Below, piece by piece: positions 1 through 6,369 of a stretch of 28,334 nucleotides of DNA. Made by a program: the position numbers and the translations under genes. The stretch lies in NCBI GenBank assembly GCA_910586835.1, contig CAJUJU010000053.1, positions 1-28,334 of the forward strand, given 5' to 3'. The DNA comes from an uncultured Acetatifactor sp. GTDB lineage: Bacteria > Bacillota > Clostridia > Lachnospirales > Lachnospiraceae. The notes below the pieces were generated by a model. That model was given only the letters and a program-made list of their open reading frames with translations. It did no database searches and was not told the origin of the DNA. The stretch's first letter is position 1. The number at the start of each line of letters is the position of its first letter.

Positions 1-37
1 AACGGATAATGGAGCAGTTTGTTCACATTTTATTTAC

Positions 38-217
38 TCATGCGTTTGTCGTGATCAGCACTCCGTCCACAATCCGCACAATCCGTTTTGCGGACTGCGC
101 CACCTTCAGGTCATGTGTAATCATTACAATTGTATTTCCCATTTCATTTAATTCCTGAAAGAGCTTTAAGACATCTTTACCACTGGCCTGATCCAATGCG
201 CCGGTGGGCTCGTCCGT
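38..217 (-). pseudogene. ABC transporter ATP-binding protein, C-terminal remnant
   Basis: The reading frame keeps only the last ~58 residues of an ABC ATPase of the MacB/LolD type: a Walker B/D-loop segment reading TDEPTGALD, then the switch histidine in VMITHD and a C-terminal VRIVDGVL. The Walker A and the LSGGQ signature are missing. The frame stays open upstream to about position 334, but those ~40 residues do not look like any part of an ABC ATPase, so the junction near 217 seems to be a deletion or rearrangement scar. Without Walker A it cannot bind ATP. It is most likely a leftover of an antimicrobial-peptide or lipoprotein exporter. No partner permease is in the window. Confidence 0.7.
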
Positions 218-334
218 AAAATGTACCCCATTCCCGCAATCCCTTGTAAACACTGGCTCTAACGGCATACAAAAGTGTGTATTGTGTTCTGTTCTTCTGT
301 CTTTTCCCAAAAGAAAAAGCATGACCGCAGCCAT

Positions 335-531
335 ACTTCGACATTTTTCTGTTTCTTCATCTATATGTGTGTGTTTCTATCCTGCCCCGGAGATTCTATG
401 ATCCCTGGCATTCATTTATGCAGGATATGTACTCAAATTTCTTTGCCAACGACCAACAGGCATACTTTTTTGTATGCTGGCTGTCGGTTTTTACCCTTAA
501 GTCCAAAAACCTCAAATATCCCGCTTTTCGT
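335..531. other. Intergenic stretch without a recognised gene
   Basis: No convincing coding frame. It holds an A/T-rich hairpin at 460-477 (GCATAC, six T, GTATGC) and a second weak inverted repeat near 487-512 (GGTTTTT / AAAAACC). Neither is followed by a clear T-run on the strand that would end the methyltransferase gene, so I do not call a terminator. Confidence 0.4.
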
Positions 532-1371
532 CTATAACGCTGCTTCCGTCCCCACCTTCTGCGCAATCAGCGTATCCATGCAATGCTTATGCGGTTTGCC
601 GCCGCTGTTGCAGTCGAATACCTCCTCCCTGCAGGTGTGAAACAGCCAGTCGTGATAATATCCAAACAATTCCCCCGAATGCCAGGGATGCCTTTTGGCC
701 TCGTCGCGTGTGGAATCCGGCACCCGGGTGATAAAAGGCTTTTTTACAAAAACATTGATGGCATTGATGCCATTCTCCGCCGTGTGCTCCTTCAGGCTGT
801 GGCAAAGCTCCTTTCTCTGGCTCTCCTGAACAAAATGAAACACACCGCTGCTGAAAATAATATCATATATGCCGTCCGGTCGATAGTCAAAGAGATCGGC
901 CCGGAACAGATTTACCTCCACCTTATTATGGGCGGACAGCTTTTTCGCCTTTTCGATTCCCGCCTCGGATACGTCAAAGGCCGTCACCGCATAGCCGCAC
1001 TTGGCCAGAAATACGGCATCCTTGCCCTCGCCGCAGCCGATATCCAGCACCCTGTAAGGACGGATGGGCGGCAATAGCTTCATGATGTCATAGCAGATAC
1101 GGTTCGGCATCAGCCCCCAATAATATCCCTCGGTGTTATACCTGTCATCGTAGTCCGCCACCACAGCGCTGTAGCCCACCAGCGCATCGACGGTGGTGTT
1201 CAATACCGCCGCCAGCTTGGGCAGCATCATGACATCCGGAATGGACGCTCCGTTTTCCCACTTTGACACTGCCTGAAATGAAACATTCAGCGACGAAGCA
1301 AGCTGATTCTGCGTAAGCCCCAGCTCCCTGCGCCTTTTTCCTATCACTTCTCCCGTCTTCAGGTTCTCCAT
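532..1371 (-). CDS. Xre-family HTH regulator fused to a SAM-dependent methyltransferase
   Basis: A 279-residue two-domain protein. Residues ~7-62 are a Cro/C1-type helix-turn-helix (GLTQNQLASSLNVSFQAVSKWENG). Residues ~85-235 are a class I methyltransferase with motif I VLDIGCGEGKDAVFLA near 108-122 and motif II AFDVS near 131, most like the TehB/tellurite-thiopurine group. The frame is open further upstream, but the ATG at 1371 is preceded by GGGAGGGGCAG and starts the HTH domain naturally, so I use it. A promoter and a set of inverted repeats lie upstream (1454-1482, 1511-1552). By family it should bind DNA and methylate a small molecule, perhaps a toxic metalloid or thiol compound. The substrate is not visible from sequence. 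Confidence 0.85.
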   Translation of the reverse strand: MENLKTGEVIGKRRRELGLTQNQLASSLNVSFQAVSKWENGASIPDVMMLPKLAAVLNTTVDALVGYSAVVADYDDRYNTEGYYWGLMPNRICYDIMKLLPPIRPYRVLDIGCGEGKDAVFLAKCGYAVTAFDVSEAGIEKAKKLSAHNKVEVNLFRADLFDYRPDGIYDIIFSSGVFHFVQESQRKELCHSLKEHTAENGINAINVFVKKPFITRVPDSTRDEAKRHPWHSGELFGYYHDWLFHTCREEVFDCNSGGKPHKHCMDTLIAQKVGTEAAL

Positions 1372-1453
1372 CTGCCCCTCCCTTTCTCCGGCCTGCCGCG
1401 CCCCCGCCAGGCAGCGCTCCCTGCCGTTTCGCCCTGCAAAACCTCTTGATTCC

Positions 1454-1482
1454 ATGTTAATAAAAAACGGCGGACAGCGCAA
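1454..1482 (-). promoter_or_regulatory. Likely promoter of the HTH-methyltransferase gene
   Basis: On the minus strand, TTGCGC (1482-1477) and TAACAT (1459-1454) are separated by 17 bp. The predicted start of transcription lies about 75 nt before the ATG at 1371. The match is moderate. Confidence 0.45.
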
Positions 1483-1510
1483 TAACCTGAGAAGGGAATC
1501 CTGCTCCCGG

Positions 1511-1552
1511 TTTCAACCAACGGTTGAAAATTGCCTCCTTGGGGCAATTTCA
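1511..1552. repeat. Two overlapping inverted repeats upstream of the HTH-methyltransferase promoter
   Basis: Plus strand: TTTCAACC - AAC - GGTTGAAA (1511-1529) is a perfect 8-bp inverted repeat with a 3-nt spacer. TGAAAATTGCC (1525-1535) and GGCAATTTCA (1543-1552) form a second one with a single bulge. The two share the TGAAA block, so as RNA they would exclude each other. There is no T-run after either on either strand. Placed about 30-70 bp before the -35 of a gene encoding an Xre-type regulator, they are candidate operators. That role is inferred. Confidence 0.5.
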
Positions 1553-1602
1553 GCCACGCCGCAGTTTCCTGTAAGGGTTAAGGAGTCAAACGCCGGTAAG
1601 AT

Positions 1603-1677
1603 AAAAAACAGGAGCCGATGCCGGTGTACTGACAGGCTTATTTTCAACTGTCTGTCAATCCATCCGGGAATCGGCTC
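1603..1677 (-). terminator. Nested-stem terminator after the CD3324-like gene
   Basis: On the minus strand GAGCCGAT (1677-1670) pairs with ATCGGCTC (1619-1612). Inside this, CCGG pairs with CCGG, and TGACAG with CTGTCA. The last arm is followed by CTGTTTTTT (ending at 1603). It begins 6 nt after the stop codon at 1684, which fits Rho-independent termination of that gene. The loop is unusually long and branched. Confidence 0.65.
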
Positions 1678-1683
1678 ATAATG

Positions 1684-1953
1684 TTACTCGCTCATTTTTT
1701 TCAGGATACGCTGTATGCTCTTCTCCGACAGAAAATATTTACAGGCCAGCTCCGATGTCCTGCTTCCCGCAAGATAATCCCCGTAAATATTCCGGTTCCG
1801 CACCGAAAGCTCCTGCCTGATCTGAGTCCCCGCTCCCCAGGCCTGCCTGTGCGCGGACTTGCGCGGAATATAAATTGTCTCTCCGTCCACATACTGCTGT
1901 ATCAGCTCTATTACTTCAACGGGCAGAATTTCTTCTGCTCTTATATAGCCCAT
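1684..1953 (-). CDS. CD3324-family / Mor-like small DNA-binding protein
   Basis: An 89-residue protein resembling the CD3324 group of clostridial proteins, related to the Mor transcription activator domain. The diagnostic stretch is the acidic N-terminus LPVEVIELIQQYVDGETIYI followed by PRK and a C-terminal helix-turn-helix-like LACKYFLSEKSIQRILKKM. The ATG is preceded by AGGAGG with a 5-nt spacer, so the start is firm. It has its own upstream promoter (2127-2155) and a terminator right after the stop, so it is probably monocistronic. The family is expected to bind DNA. Its target is unknown. Confidence 0.8.
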   Translation of the reverse strand: MGYIRAEEILPVEVIELIQQYVDGETIYIPRKSAHRQAWGAGTQIRQELSVRNRNIYGDYLAGSRTSELACKYFLSEKSIQRILKKMSE

Positions 1954-2065
1954 GTCTGCCTCCTAAACAAATATTCTTCAGGAATAGCGTTGGCTATAAC
2001 AATTTCAAGAACAATAAGATCATCCGTTTATCGCGGCATCCTTTGTTTTATTGCAATAGCCCCTG

Positions 2066-2092
2066 CTATGCAGACAGAACATATCTTTTCAT
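2066..2092 (-). CDS. Possible 8-residue leader ORF upstream of the CD3324-like gene
   Basis: ATG at 2092 encodes MKRYVLSA and then TAG. It is preceded by AAAGGAG at a spacing of about 10 nt and lies ~25 nt downstream of the predicted transcription start of the CD3324-like gene. About 110 nt of transcribed leader follow before that gene. It could be a regulatory leader peptide, or the broken start of an older gene: the following frame can be read as coding-like sequence interrupted by stops. I cannot decide between these. Confidence 0.3.
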   Translation of the reverse strand: MKRYVLSA

Positions 2093-2126
2093 ATAAATAA
2101 CTCTCCTTTCCTTCTTTTCTTTCCCC

Positions 2127-2155
2127 ATCATACCACCATTCACCGGAGGATGCAA
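2127..2155 (-). promoter_or_regulatory. Promoter of the CD3324-like gene
   Basis: Minus strand TTGCAT (2155-2150), 17-bp spacer, TATGAT (2132-2127). It starts just after the stop codon of the MerR/TipA-like gene and gives a leader of about 165 nt before the ATG at 1953. Confidence 0.6.
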
Positions 2156-2161
2156 TTTTTT

Positions 2162-2950
2162 CTACCGTCCCTCGCAGAATTTCTCGATGGCCCGGGCCGC
2201 AAATGCCGCGCAGCCCTCTCCGCCCGCTTTGTCGATGTTTTCCCGAAACGCTCCGTCCGCTTCGTACATTTTTCCCAGACCGGACAGAATCTCCGGAGTG
2301 CAGGTATAAAAGTTCTCCGTGATGTAATCCTGCAGCGCCTTTACCTGCGCCTGCACAGCCTCGCTGCCGGCATCCTCATCCCGCATGGCTCCGAACCCGG
2401 CAAACACATCCATAAGCCCCGCGGACACAAGCCGCTGCTCGTCCTGCCCACGTTCCCTGTTTCGCTCCTCAAATTCCCGATATGCGTCTGTCTTTCCCCA
2501 CCGGGCTTTTGCCGCCTCCGCGTATTCCTTCAGTTTCTTTGTATCAAATGCCGAAAAATCCATTGTCGCTCCCTTCTGCACACCTTTCTGTGCGCCCAAA
2601 TGCACGGGCAAATTCTCTTTCCGATTCGCCCCTTCTTCTCTGATTCTGCACGCAAGGTCGATCAGCTTCTCCAGCCGTTCCTTTTTCAGCGTCAGCAGCT
2701 CGATCTGCTGTTCCAGGGCCTTATCCCTGTCAAAGCATCTGTCATTGACAATCCCCGCAATCTCCTTCAGCGGAAACTCCAGCTCCCGGAACAGCAGAAT
2801 CTGCTGCAGCCGCCCAAGCGCCGTATCGTCATACAGCCTGTATCCGGCCTCCGTCATTTCGGTGGGATGCAAAAGACCAATCTGGTCATAATAATGCAGA
2901 GCGCGTATACTCACTCCCGTTAATTTGCTCACCTCATTGACTGTCATCAT
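2162..2950 (-). CDS. MerR-family transcriptional regulator with TipAS-like ligand domain
   Basis: A 262-residue regulator. Residues 1-68 are a MerR winged helix (VNEVSKLTGVSIRALHYYDQIGLL...GYRLYDD), followed by a long dimerising helix (~75-112) and a C-terminal all-helical domain of the TipAS/Mta type (~140-262, with KARWGKTDAYREFEER and ALQDYITENFYTC). In TipA and Mta this domain binds thiopeptides or other drugs. The start at 2950 follows GGGAGGTGGCGGT. An earlier in-frame start at 3034 would run through the promoter and is rejected. Its promoter has the MerR-type 19-bp spacer, implying autoregulation. A MATE pump gene diverges from it and is a plausible second target. Confidence 0.9.
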   Translation of the reverse strand: MMTVNEVSKLTGVSIRALHYYDQIGLLHPTEMTEAGYRLYDDTALGRLQQILLFRELEFPLKEIAGIVNDRCFDRDKALEQQIELLTLKKERLEKLIDLACRIREEGANRKENLPVHLGAQKGVQKGATMDFSAFDTKKLKEYAEAAKARWGKTDAYREFEERNRERGQDEQRLVSAGLMDVFAGFGAMRDEDAGSEAVQAQVKALQDYITENFYTCTPEILSGLGKMYEADGAFRENIDKAGGEGCAAFAARAIEKFCEGR

Positions 2951-2975
2951 ACCGCCACCTCCCTTGTGTAATCCT

Positions 2976-3006
2976 ATCATACGCCATGACGCAGCGTCAG
3001 AGTCAA
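2976..3006 (-). promoter_or_regulatory. MerR-type promoter and operator of the TipA-like gene
   Basis: Minus strand TTGACT (3006-3001) and TATGAT (2981-2976) are 19 bp apart instead of 17. Inside the spacer lies the perfect palindrome TGACGC-N-GCGTCA (2987-2999). A 19-bp spacer with a centred dyad is the hallmark of promoters that MerR-family activators untwist. The transcript would start about 20 nt before the ATG. Confidence 0.85.
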
Positions 3007-3063
3007 GGATAAATTTTTTTCGCTTTTCTCTCATTCCTGTGGTACAATGAGTTTATTCCGGAC

Positions 3064-3082
3064 TGACAACGGTCAAATGACC
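3064..3082. promoter_or_regulatory. Possible operator upstream of the MATE gene
   Basis: TGAC-AACG-GTCA (3064-3075) overlaps GGTCA-AA-TGACC (3071-3082). The TGAC...GTCA arms resemble those of the MerR operator at 2987-2999, but the spacing is one base shorter and no matching -35/-10 pair was found around it. The role is inferred from position only. Confidence 0.3.
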
Positions 3083-3200
3083 ATCTGCTGTACATTGCGG
3101 AGCAACCTGTTTCTTCTGGGCAACACAGGCGCAGACGGCTCCGGTCATATACGGATATATTGTGTCTGCATTTATCAAATAGGCAAAAGGATGTGTAATC

Positions 3201-4589
3201 ATGGAAAATACGGAAAAAACAGAATTATTTGAAAAAACTCCCATACCAAAGGCGGTGATGACGCTGGCCATCCCCACCATCCTCAGCTCTCTGGTCATGG
3301 TGATCTATAATCTGGCCGACACTTACTTTGTGGGAATGCTGAACGATCCGGTGCAGAATGCCGCCGTGACACTGGCAGCCCCGGTGCTGCTGGCCTTCAA
3401 TGCGGTGAATAACCTGTTCGGCGTTGGCTCCTCCAGCATGATGAGCCGGGGCCTTGGGGCAAAGGATTATGACACCGTCTACCGCAGCTCTGCCCTGGGC
3501 TTTTACTGCGCACTGATATCAGGGATTCTGTTTTCCACCCTGTACACGGTCTTTCAAAATCCCCTGCTGATCATGCTGGGGGCTGACAGCAATACCACAG
3601 CGGCCACCGGCGACTATCTGCTGTGGACGGTGAGCTGCGGAGCTGCTCCCGCTATCCTGAATGTGGTCATGGCCTATCTGGTGCGGGCGGAGGGCTCCTC
3701 CCTTCACGCCAGCCTGGGCACCATGAGCGGCTGTCTGCTGAATATCATTCTGGATCCCATCTTTATCCTGCCCTGGGGTCTGAATATGGGTGCGGCAGGA
3801 GCCGGTCTGGCAACCTTCCTGTCAAACTGTGTGGCCTGCGCTTACTTCTTTGTCCTGCTTTTCCTGAAGCGGGGCCGCACCTATGTGTGTATCCGCCCCA
3901 CCCTGTTCCGTTTCCGGAGGGAAATCGTGGCGGGAATCCTGGCGGTAGGTGTGCCGGCAGCCATTCAGAACCTGTTAAACGTAACCGGCATGACCGTGCT
4001 GAACAATTTTACGGCTGCCTTCGGCGCGGATGCCGTGGCCGCCATGGGAATCTCTCAAAAAATCAATATGGTGCCCATGCAGGTGGCCTTCGGGTTGTCA
4101 CAGGGCATTATGCCGTTAATCAGCTACAACTACGCTAGCGGCAACGTGTCCCGCATGAAGAAAACCCTCACCTTCACCGCCAAAATCAACCTTACCTTTA
4201 TGGCCACCCTTGCGGTAGGCTACTGGCTGGGAGCGGGATTCCTCATCTCCCTCTTTATGAAGAATCCCTCCATTGTGGCCTACGGAACCCGCTTCCTGCG
4301 AGGGCTATGCCTGGGAATGCCTTTCCTGTGCATGGATTTTCTGGCGGTAGGCGTTTTTCAGGCCTGCGGCCTGGGCCGGAAATCCCTGGTTTTTGCCATT
4401 CTGCGGAAAATTGTGCTGGAGATCCCGGCTCTCTTTATCCTGAATTACCTGTTCCCTCTGTATGGACTGGCATACGCGCAGTTTGCTGCGGAATCCATTC
4501 TTGCCGCAGCCGCCGTCATCGTACTGCTCCGGCTGTTCCAGGGACTGGAACGTCGGAAGAAGGACGATACGGTAAATGCTCCGATATGA
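3201..4589 (+). CDS. MATE family multidrug efflux transporter
   Basis: 462 residues with about twelve hydrophobic segments in two similar halves (PKAVMTLAIPTILSSLVMVIYNLADTYFVG in the first and EIVAGILAVGVPAAIQNLLNV in the second), the typical length and layout of MATE pumps. It sits in the cytoplasmic membrane and should exchange cationic drugs for Na+ or H+. The start at 3201 follows AAAGGA. The gene diverges from the TipA-like MerR regulator. Drug-binding MerR proteins commonly control a neighbouring pump, so drug-induced expression is plausible but not shown. No clear promoter was identified, and the weak GCTGA/TCAGC hairpin after the stop (4603-4620) is not called a terminator. Confidence 0.92.
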   Translation: MENTEKTELFEKTPIPKAVMTLAIPTILSSLVMVIYNLADTYFVGMLNDPVQNAAVTLAAPVLLAFNAVNNLFGVGSSSMMSRGLGAKDYDTVYRSSALGFYCALISGILFSTLYTVFQNPLLIMLGADSNTTAATGDYLLWTVSCGAAPAILNVVMAYLVRAEGSSLHASLGTMSGCLLNIILDPIFILPWGLNMGAAGAGLATFLSNCVACAYFFVLLFLKRGRTYVCIRPTLFRFRREIVAGILAVGVPAAIQNLLNVTGMTVLNNFTAAFGADAVAAMGISQKINMVPMQVAFGLSQGIMPLISYNYASGNVSRMKKTLTFTAKINLTFMATLAVGYWLGAGFLISLFMKNPSIVAYGTRFLRGLCLGMPFLCMDFLAVGVFQACGLGRKSLVFAILRKIVLEIPALFILNYLFPLYGLAYAQFAAESILAAAAVIVLLRLFQGLERRKKDDTVNAPI

Positions 4590-4670
4590 GGACATGATTC
4601 CCGCTGACACCTGTCTCAGCTTCTTAAGTCATACCATGGGAAAATTCTCGCAGAGGCCAGGCCCACAGCT

Positions 4671-5477
4671 TCAGATACCTGCTGCCGGGTACAGCCTCCG
4701 CCAGCATCGAAACAGGCAGAGCCACTGAATATACAGCGTGACGCCGTCTTTATGGGCATGGGGCAGCCCTGCCTGCTTCAGCGCCACGGACACCTGCCTC
4801 TCGGTGAGCAGCCCCTTGCGCCCACACAGTCCATATTTCATGGAATGTGCCACAAACCTCCGAAAAGCCGCATACTCCTTCTTATCCAGATCCGGCACGG
4901 CTTTTCTGCAAAAATGAAGCAGGACGCAGTCCACCCCCGGCATGGGGTGAAAATCCTCCCTGCGGAAATGATACCGGATCCCGATGTCATAGCACACCTT
5001 GAGCAAAAGGGATTTTTCCGTCTCCTTTCCGCACCCCATAAACCTTTTCGCCGCCCCTTTTTCCATCACAAGCCACATCTCCCCAGGCGGATTTCTGTCA
5101 TTTGTCAGCTTCTCCACAATCTGTGTGGTAATGGAAAAGGGAATGTTGGCAAACACCTTGTAGGCTCCCTTCGCCGGAAGCTGATACCTCAAAAAGTCCC
5201 CATGAATAAGCTGCAAATTGGACCTTTCCGCCAGTCTGGCTCCCGCGCTCTCATACAGCCTGCGGTCCAGCTCCACGGAATACACCCTGCCGCTTCGCCT
5301 GCACAGCTCTTCCGTCAGGTGTCCCTTTCCCGTCCCGATCTCGATCACCGTATCCTCCCGGCAAATGCTGCTCAGTCCCACTATCTTCTTTATCAATCTT
5401 TTCTCCGTTATGAAATTTTGCGAATCGGACAGCTTTACCCCGCTGTCCCCCTTTGTCTGTCTCCTGCCTTTTTGCAT
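4671..5477 (-). CDS. erm: Erm-family 23S rRNA (adenine-N6)-dimethyltransferase
   Basis: 268 residues. The order of motifs is that of Erm/KsgA enzymes: SDSQNF (~17-22), SAM-binding IEIGTGKGHLT (~45-55), acidic VELD (~68-71), GDF (~93-95) and the catalytic NIPFSIT (~111-117). NIPF, rather than the NLPY of KsgA, places it in the Erm branch, which methylates A2058 of 23S rRNA and blocks macrolides, lincosamides and streptogramin B. The ATG at 5477 follows AAGGGAG. A TTG at 5579 is in frame but has no ribosome site. The C-terminus has the expected QWLCLF segment plus a short basic tail. A long leader with short ORFs and hairpins precedes it. I cannot assign a numbered Erm class, and an unusual chromosomal Erm-like enzyme with weak resistance activity is possible. 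Confidence 0.88.
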   Translation of the reverse strand: MQKGRRQTKGDSGVKLSDSQNFITEKRLIKKIVGLSSICREDTVIEIGTGKGHLTEELCRRSGRVYSVELDRRLYESAGARLAERSNLQLIHGDFLRYQLPAKGAYKVFANIPFSITTQIVEKLTNDRNPPGEMWLVMEKGAAKRFMGCGKETEKSLLLKVCYDIGIRYHFRREDFHPMPGVDCVLLHFCRKAVPDLDKKEYAAFRRFVAHSMKYGLCGRKGLLTERQVSVALKQAGLPHAHKDGVTLYIQWLCLFRCWRRLYPAAGI

Positions 5478-5481
5478 TATA

Positions 5482-5591
5482 CTGTTCTCCCTTCTGCACT
5501 GCTGTGAAAAGGGCAACAAAAAAGCAGGATATCCCTCAGAAACGGAATTTCCCGCAAAGCACGAAAAAGCGTCAGTCAACCGGACAGAACA
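5482..5591 (-). promoter_or_regulatory. Candidate sequestration of the erm ribosome-binding site
   Basis: The leader segment TGTTCTGTCC (minus strand 5591-5582) can pair with GGGAGAACA (5491-5483), which contains the erm Shine-Dalgarno sequence: six contiguous pairs plus two G-C pairs across a bulge. The pairing partner lies inside the short ORF at 5611-5576, so a ribosome on that ORF would open the structure. This is the logic of translational attenuation in ermB/ermC-type genes. No folding calculation was made. Confidence 0.35.
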
Positions 5592-5611
5592 AAAGTCCCA
5601 TCCTTACCCAT
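5576..5611 (-). CDS. Possible 11-residue leader peptide just before erm
   Basis: ATG at 5611 encodes MGKDGTFVLSG and ends at TGA. AGGA lies only 3 nt before the ATG, which is close. Its codons overlap the segment that could pair with the erm ribosome site, so ribosome occupancy here could control erm translation. Evidence for translation is weak. Confidence 0.3.
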   Translation of the reverse strand: MGKDGTFVLSG

Positions 5612-5637
5612 GGTTCCTGTGAAATGTGTTTGCACGC

Positions 5638-5660
5638 AAAAAAATCCCATTTACATGAGA
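5638..5660 (-). terminator. Small terminator-like hairpin in the erm leader
   Basis: Minus strand TCTCAT - GTAA - ATGGGA (5660-5645, one G-U pair) followed by seven T (5644-5638). It lies about 90 nt after the predicted transcription start and 160 nt before the erm start codon. One upstream short ORF ends inside its loop (TAA at 5653-5651), so translation of that ORF would melt it. It is short and A/T-rich for an intrinsic terminator, hence a candidate attenuator only. Confidence 0.45.
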
Positions 5661-5728
5661 CAATATATCTGCTTTCTTATCGCCCCTGAACGCGGGTACG
5701 CATAACGCAAACACAAATTAACACACAC
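5651..5728 (-). CDS. Candidate erm leader peptide A (25 residues, GTG start)
   Basis: Behind the strong ribosome site AAAGGTGG (minus strand, 5739-5732), a GTG at 5728 opens a 25-codon ORF starting VCVNLCLRYAYPRSG and ending CLM at the TAA in the loop of the terminator-like hairpin. The spacing to AAAGG is 6 nt. A second GTG in another frame overlaps it, so only one may be used, or both. It is too short for homology-based judgement. Confidence 0.4.
   Translation of the reverse strand: MCVNLCLRYAYPRSGAIRKQIYCLM
5677..5724 (-). CDS. Candidate erm leader peptide B with Arg-Thr-Arg motif
   Basis: GTG at 5724 opens MLICVCVMRTRVQGR followed by TAA (15 residues). It shares the AAAGGTGG ribosome site with leader A at 7 nt spacing. 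An in-frame TTG at 5730 and an in-frame ATG at 5703 (MRTRVQGR) are alternatives. The M-R-T-R segment fits the Arg/Lys-X-Arg/Lys pattern at which macrolide- or ketolide-bound ribosomes are known to stall (for example MRLR in the ErmD leader). Its location between promoter and erm makes it a plausible drug-sensing peptide. Confidence 0.5.
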   Translation of the reverse strand: MLICVCVMRTRVQGR

Positions 5729-5757
5729 AAGCCACCTTTCTATTCTATATTATTGTA

Positions 5758-5786
5758 AATGTACCACAAACAGACAAATCTGTCAA
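5758..5786 (-). promoter_or_regulatory. Promoter of the erm transcript
   Basis: Minus strand TTGACA (5786-5781), 17-bp spacer, TACATT (5763-5758). The -35 is a full consensus match. It lies 26 bp after the stop of the membrane-protein gene and gives a leader of roughly 270 nt before the erm ATG. Confidence 0.75.
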
Positions 5787-5811
5787 TTACTTGCCAAAAG
5801 GGCAGAAGCAC

Positions 5812-6354
5812 TCAGCGCGTCAAATCCTTCACGCTTTCCTGGAACATGGCGGATATCTCCTCGGACAGCTCCCTGTTTCTGCGGGGTACGGTGAGCCACA
5901 GCGCCATGACCAGCAGAATCAGCGGGTAGATCACTTCCATCCACATCAGGGCTCTGTACGCCATTCCAGAGGCTACGGACAGACAGGACAGATACTCCGC
6001 CAACTCCTCCATGGCCTTGCTGTTCCTGAGCAAAGCGGCAAAATCATACGCCGCCATCACATACAGCAAAAAATTTTGTCTCCAGATACCCATGTGATTC
6101 AGAACCAGGCCCAGCAAAAACATCTGAAACAGCATTTTGACAATATCAACCCCCACCGCAAATGCAGTAACGCTTCCCTGCAGTATCATGATCCACACGG
6201 ACAGCACAAAATGAACCAGCAGATAAATCAGCAGAAACCACAAAAATATTTTCTTGATCATTGCAAACCGCCTTGGTTCTGCATTCTCCCGGAAATACTG
6301 CTTTTGCTCCTCAAGTGCCCTGTCCCGTACACTTTTATACTCTTCCCGTTCCAT
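5812..6354 (-). CDS. Membrane protein of unknown function (about four TM segments)
   Basis: 180 residues that I do not recognise. A charged cytoplasmic head (~1-32, rich in Glu/Arg/Lys) precedes two hydrophobic stretches (~33-60 and ~62-85), a third weaker segment (~95-110) and a strong last one (~138-158), with a charged, probably cytoplasmic tail. There is no catalytic or transport motif. The ATG follows GAGGGG at 5 nt. It has a promoter at the end of helD and a structured leader, and lies between helD and erm on the same strand, so a part in the same stress or drug response is possible. That is inference from position only. Confidence 0.7.
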   Translation of the reverse strand: MEREEYKSVRDRALEEQKQYFRENAEPRRFAMIKKIFLWFLLIYLLVHFVLSVWIMILQGSVTAFAVGVDIVKMLFQMFLLGLVLNHMGIWRQNFLLYVMAAYDFAALLRNSKAMEELAEYLSCLSVASGMAYRALMWMEVIYPLILLVMALWLTVPRRNRELSEEISAMFQESVKDLTR

Positions 6355-6369
6355 TCTTACCCCTCTCTG

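Noticed and set aside
460..512. Hairpins after the HTH-methyltransferase gene as its terminator
   Set aside because: The stems have T-rich or A-rich loops, but no T-run follows the stem on the minus strand.
1954..2065. Intact small gene between the CD3324-like and TipA-like genes
   Set aside because: The frame that looks coding (DDLIVLEIVIANAIPEEYLF) has a stop just upstream and no usable start codon. At most it is a remnant.
4603..4628. GCTGA/TCAGC hairpin after the MATE gene as a terminator
   Set aside because: The stem is only 5 bp and is followed by TTCTTAAG rather than a T-run.
5478..5579. Longer Erm protein starting at TTG 5579
   Set aside because: The added ~34 residues do not resemble Erm N-termini and there is no ribosome site. 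ATG 5477 has AAGGGAG.
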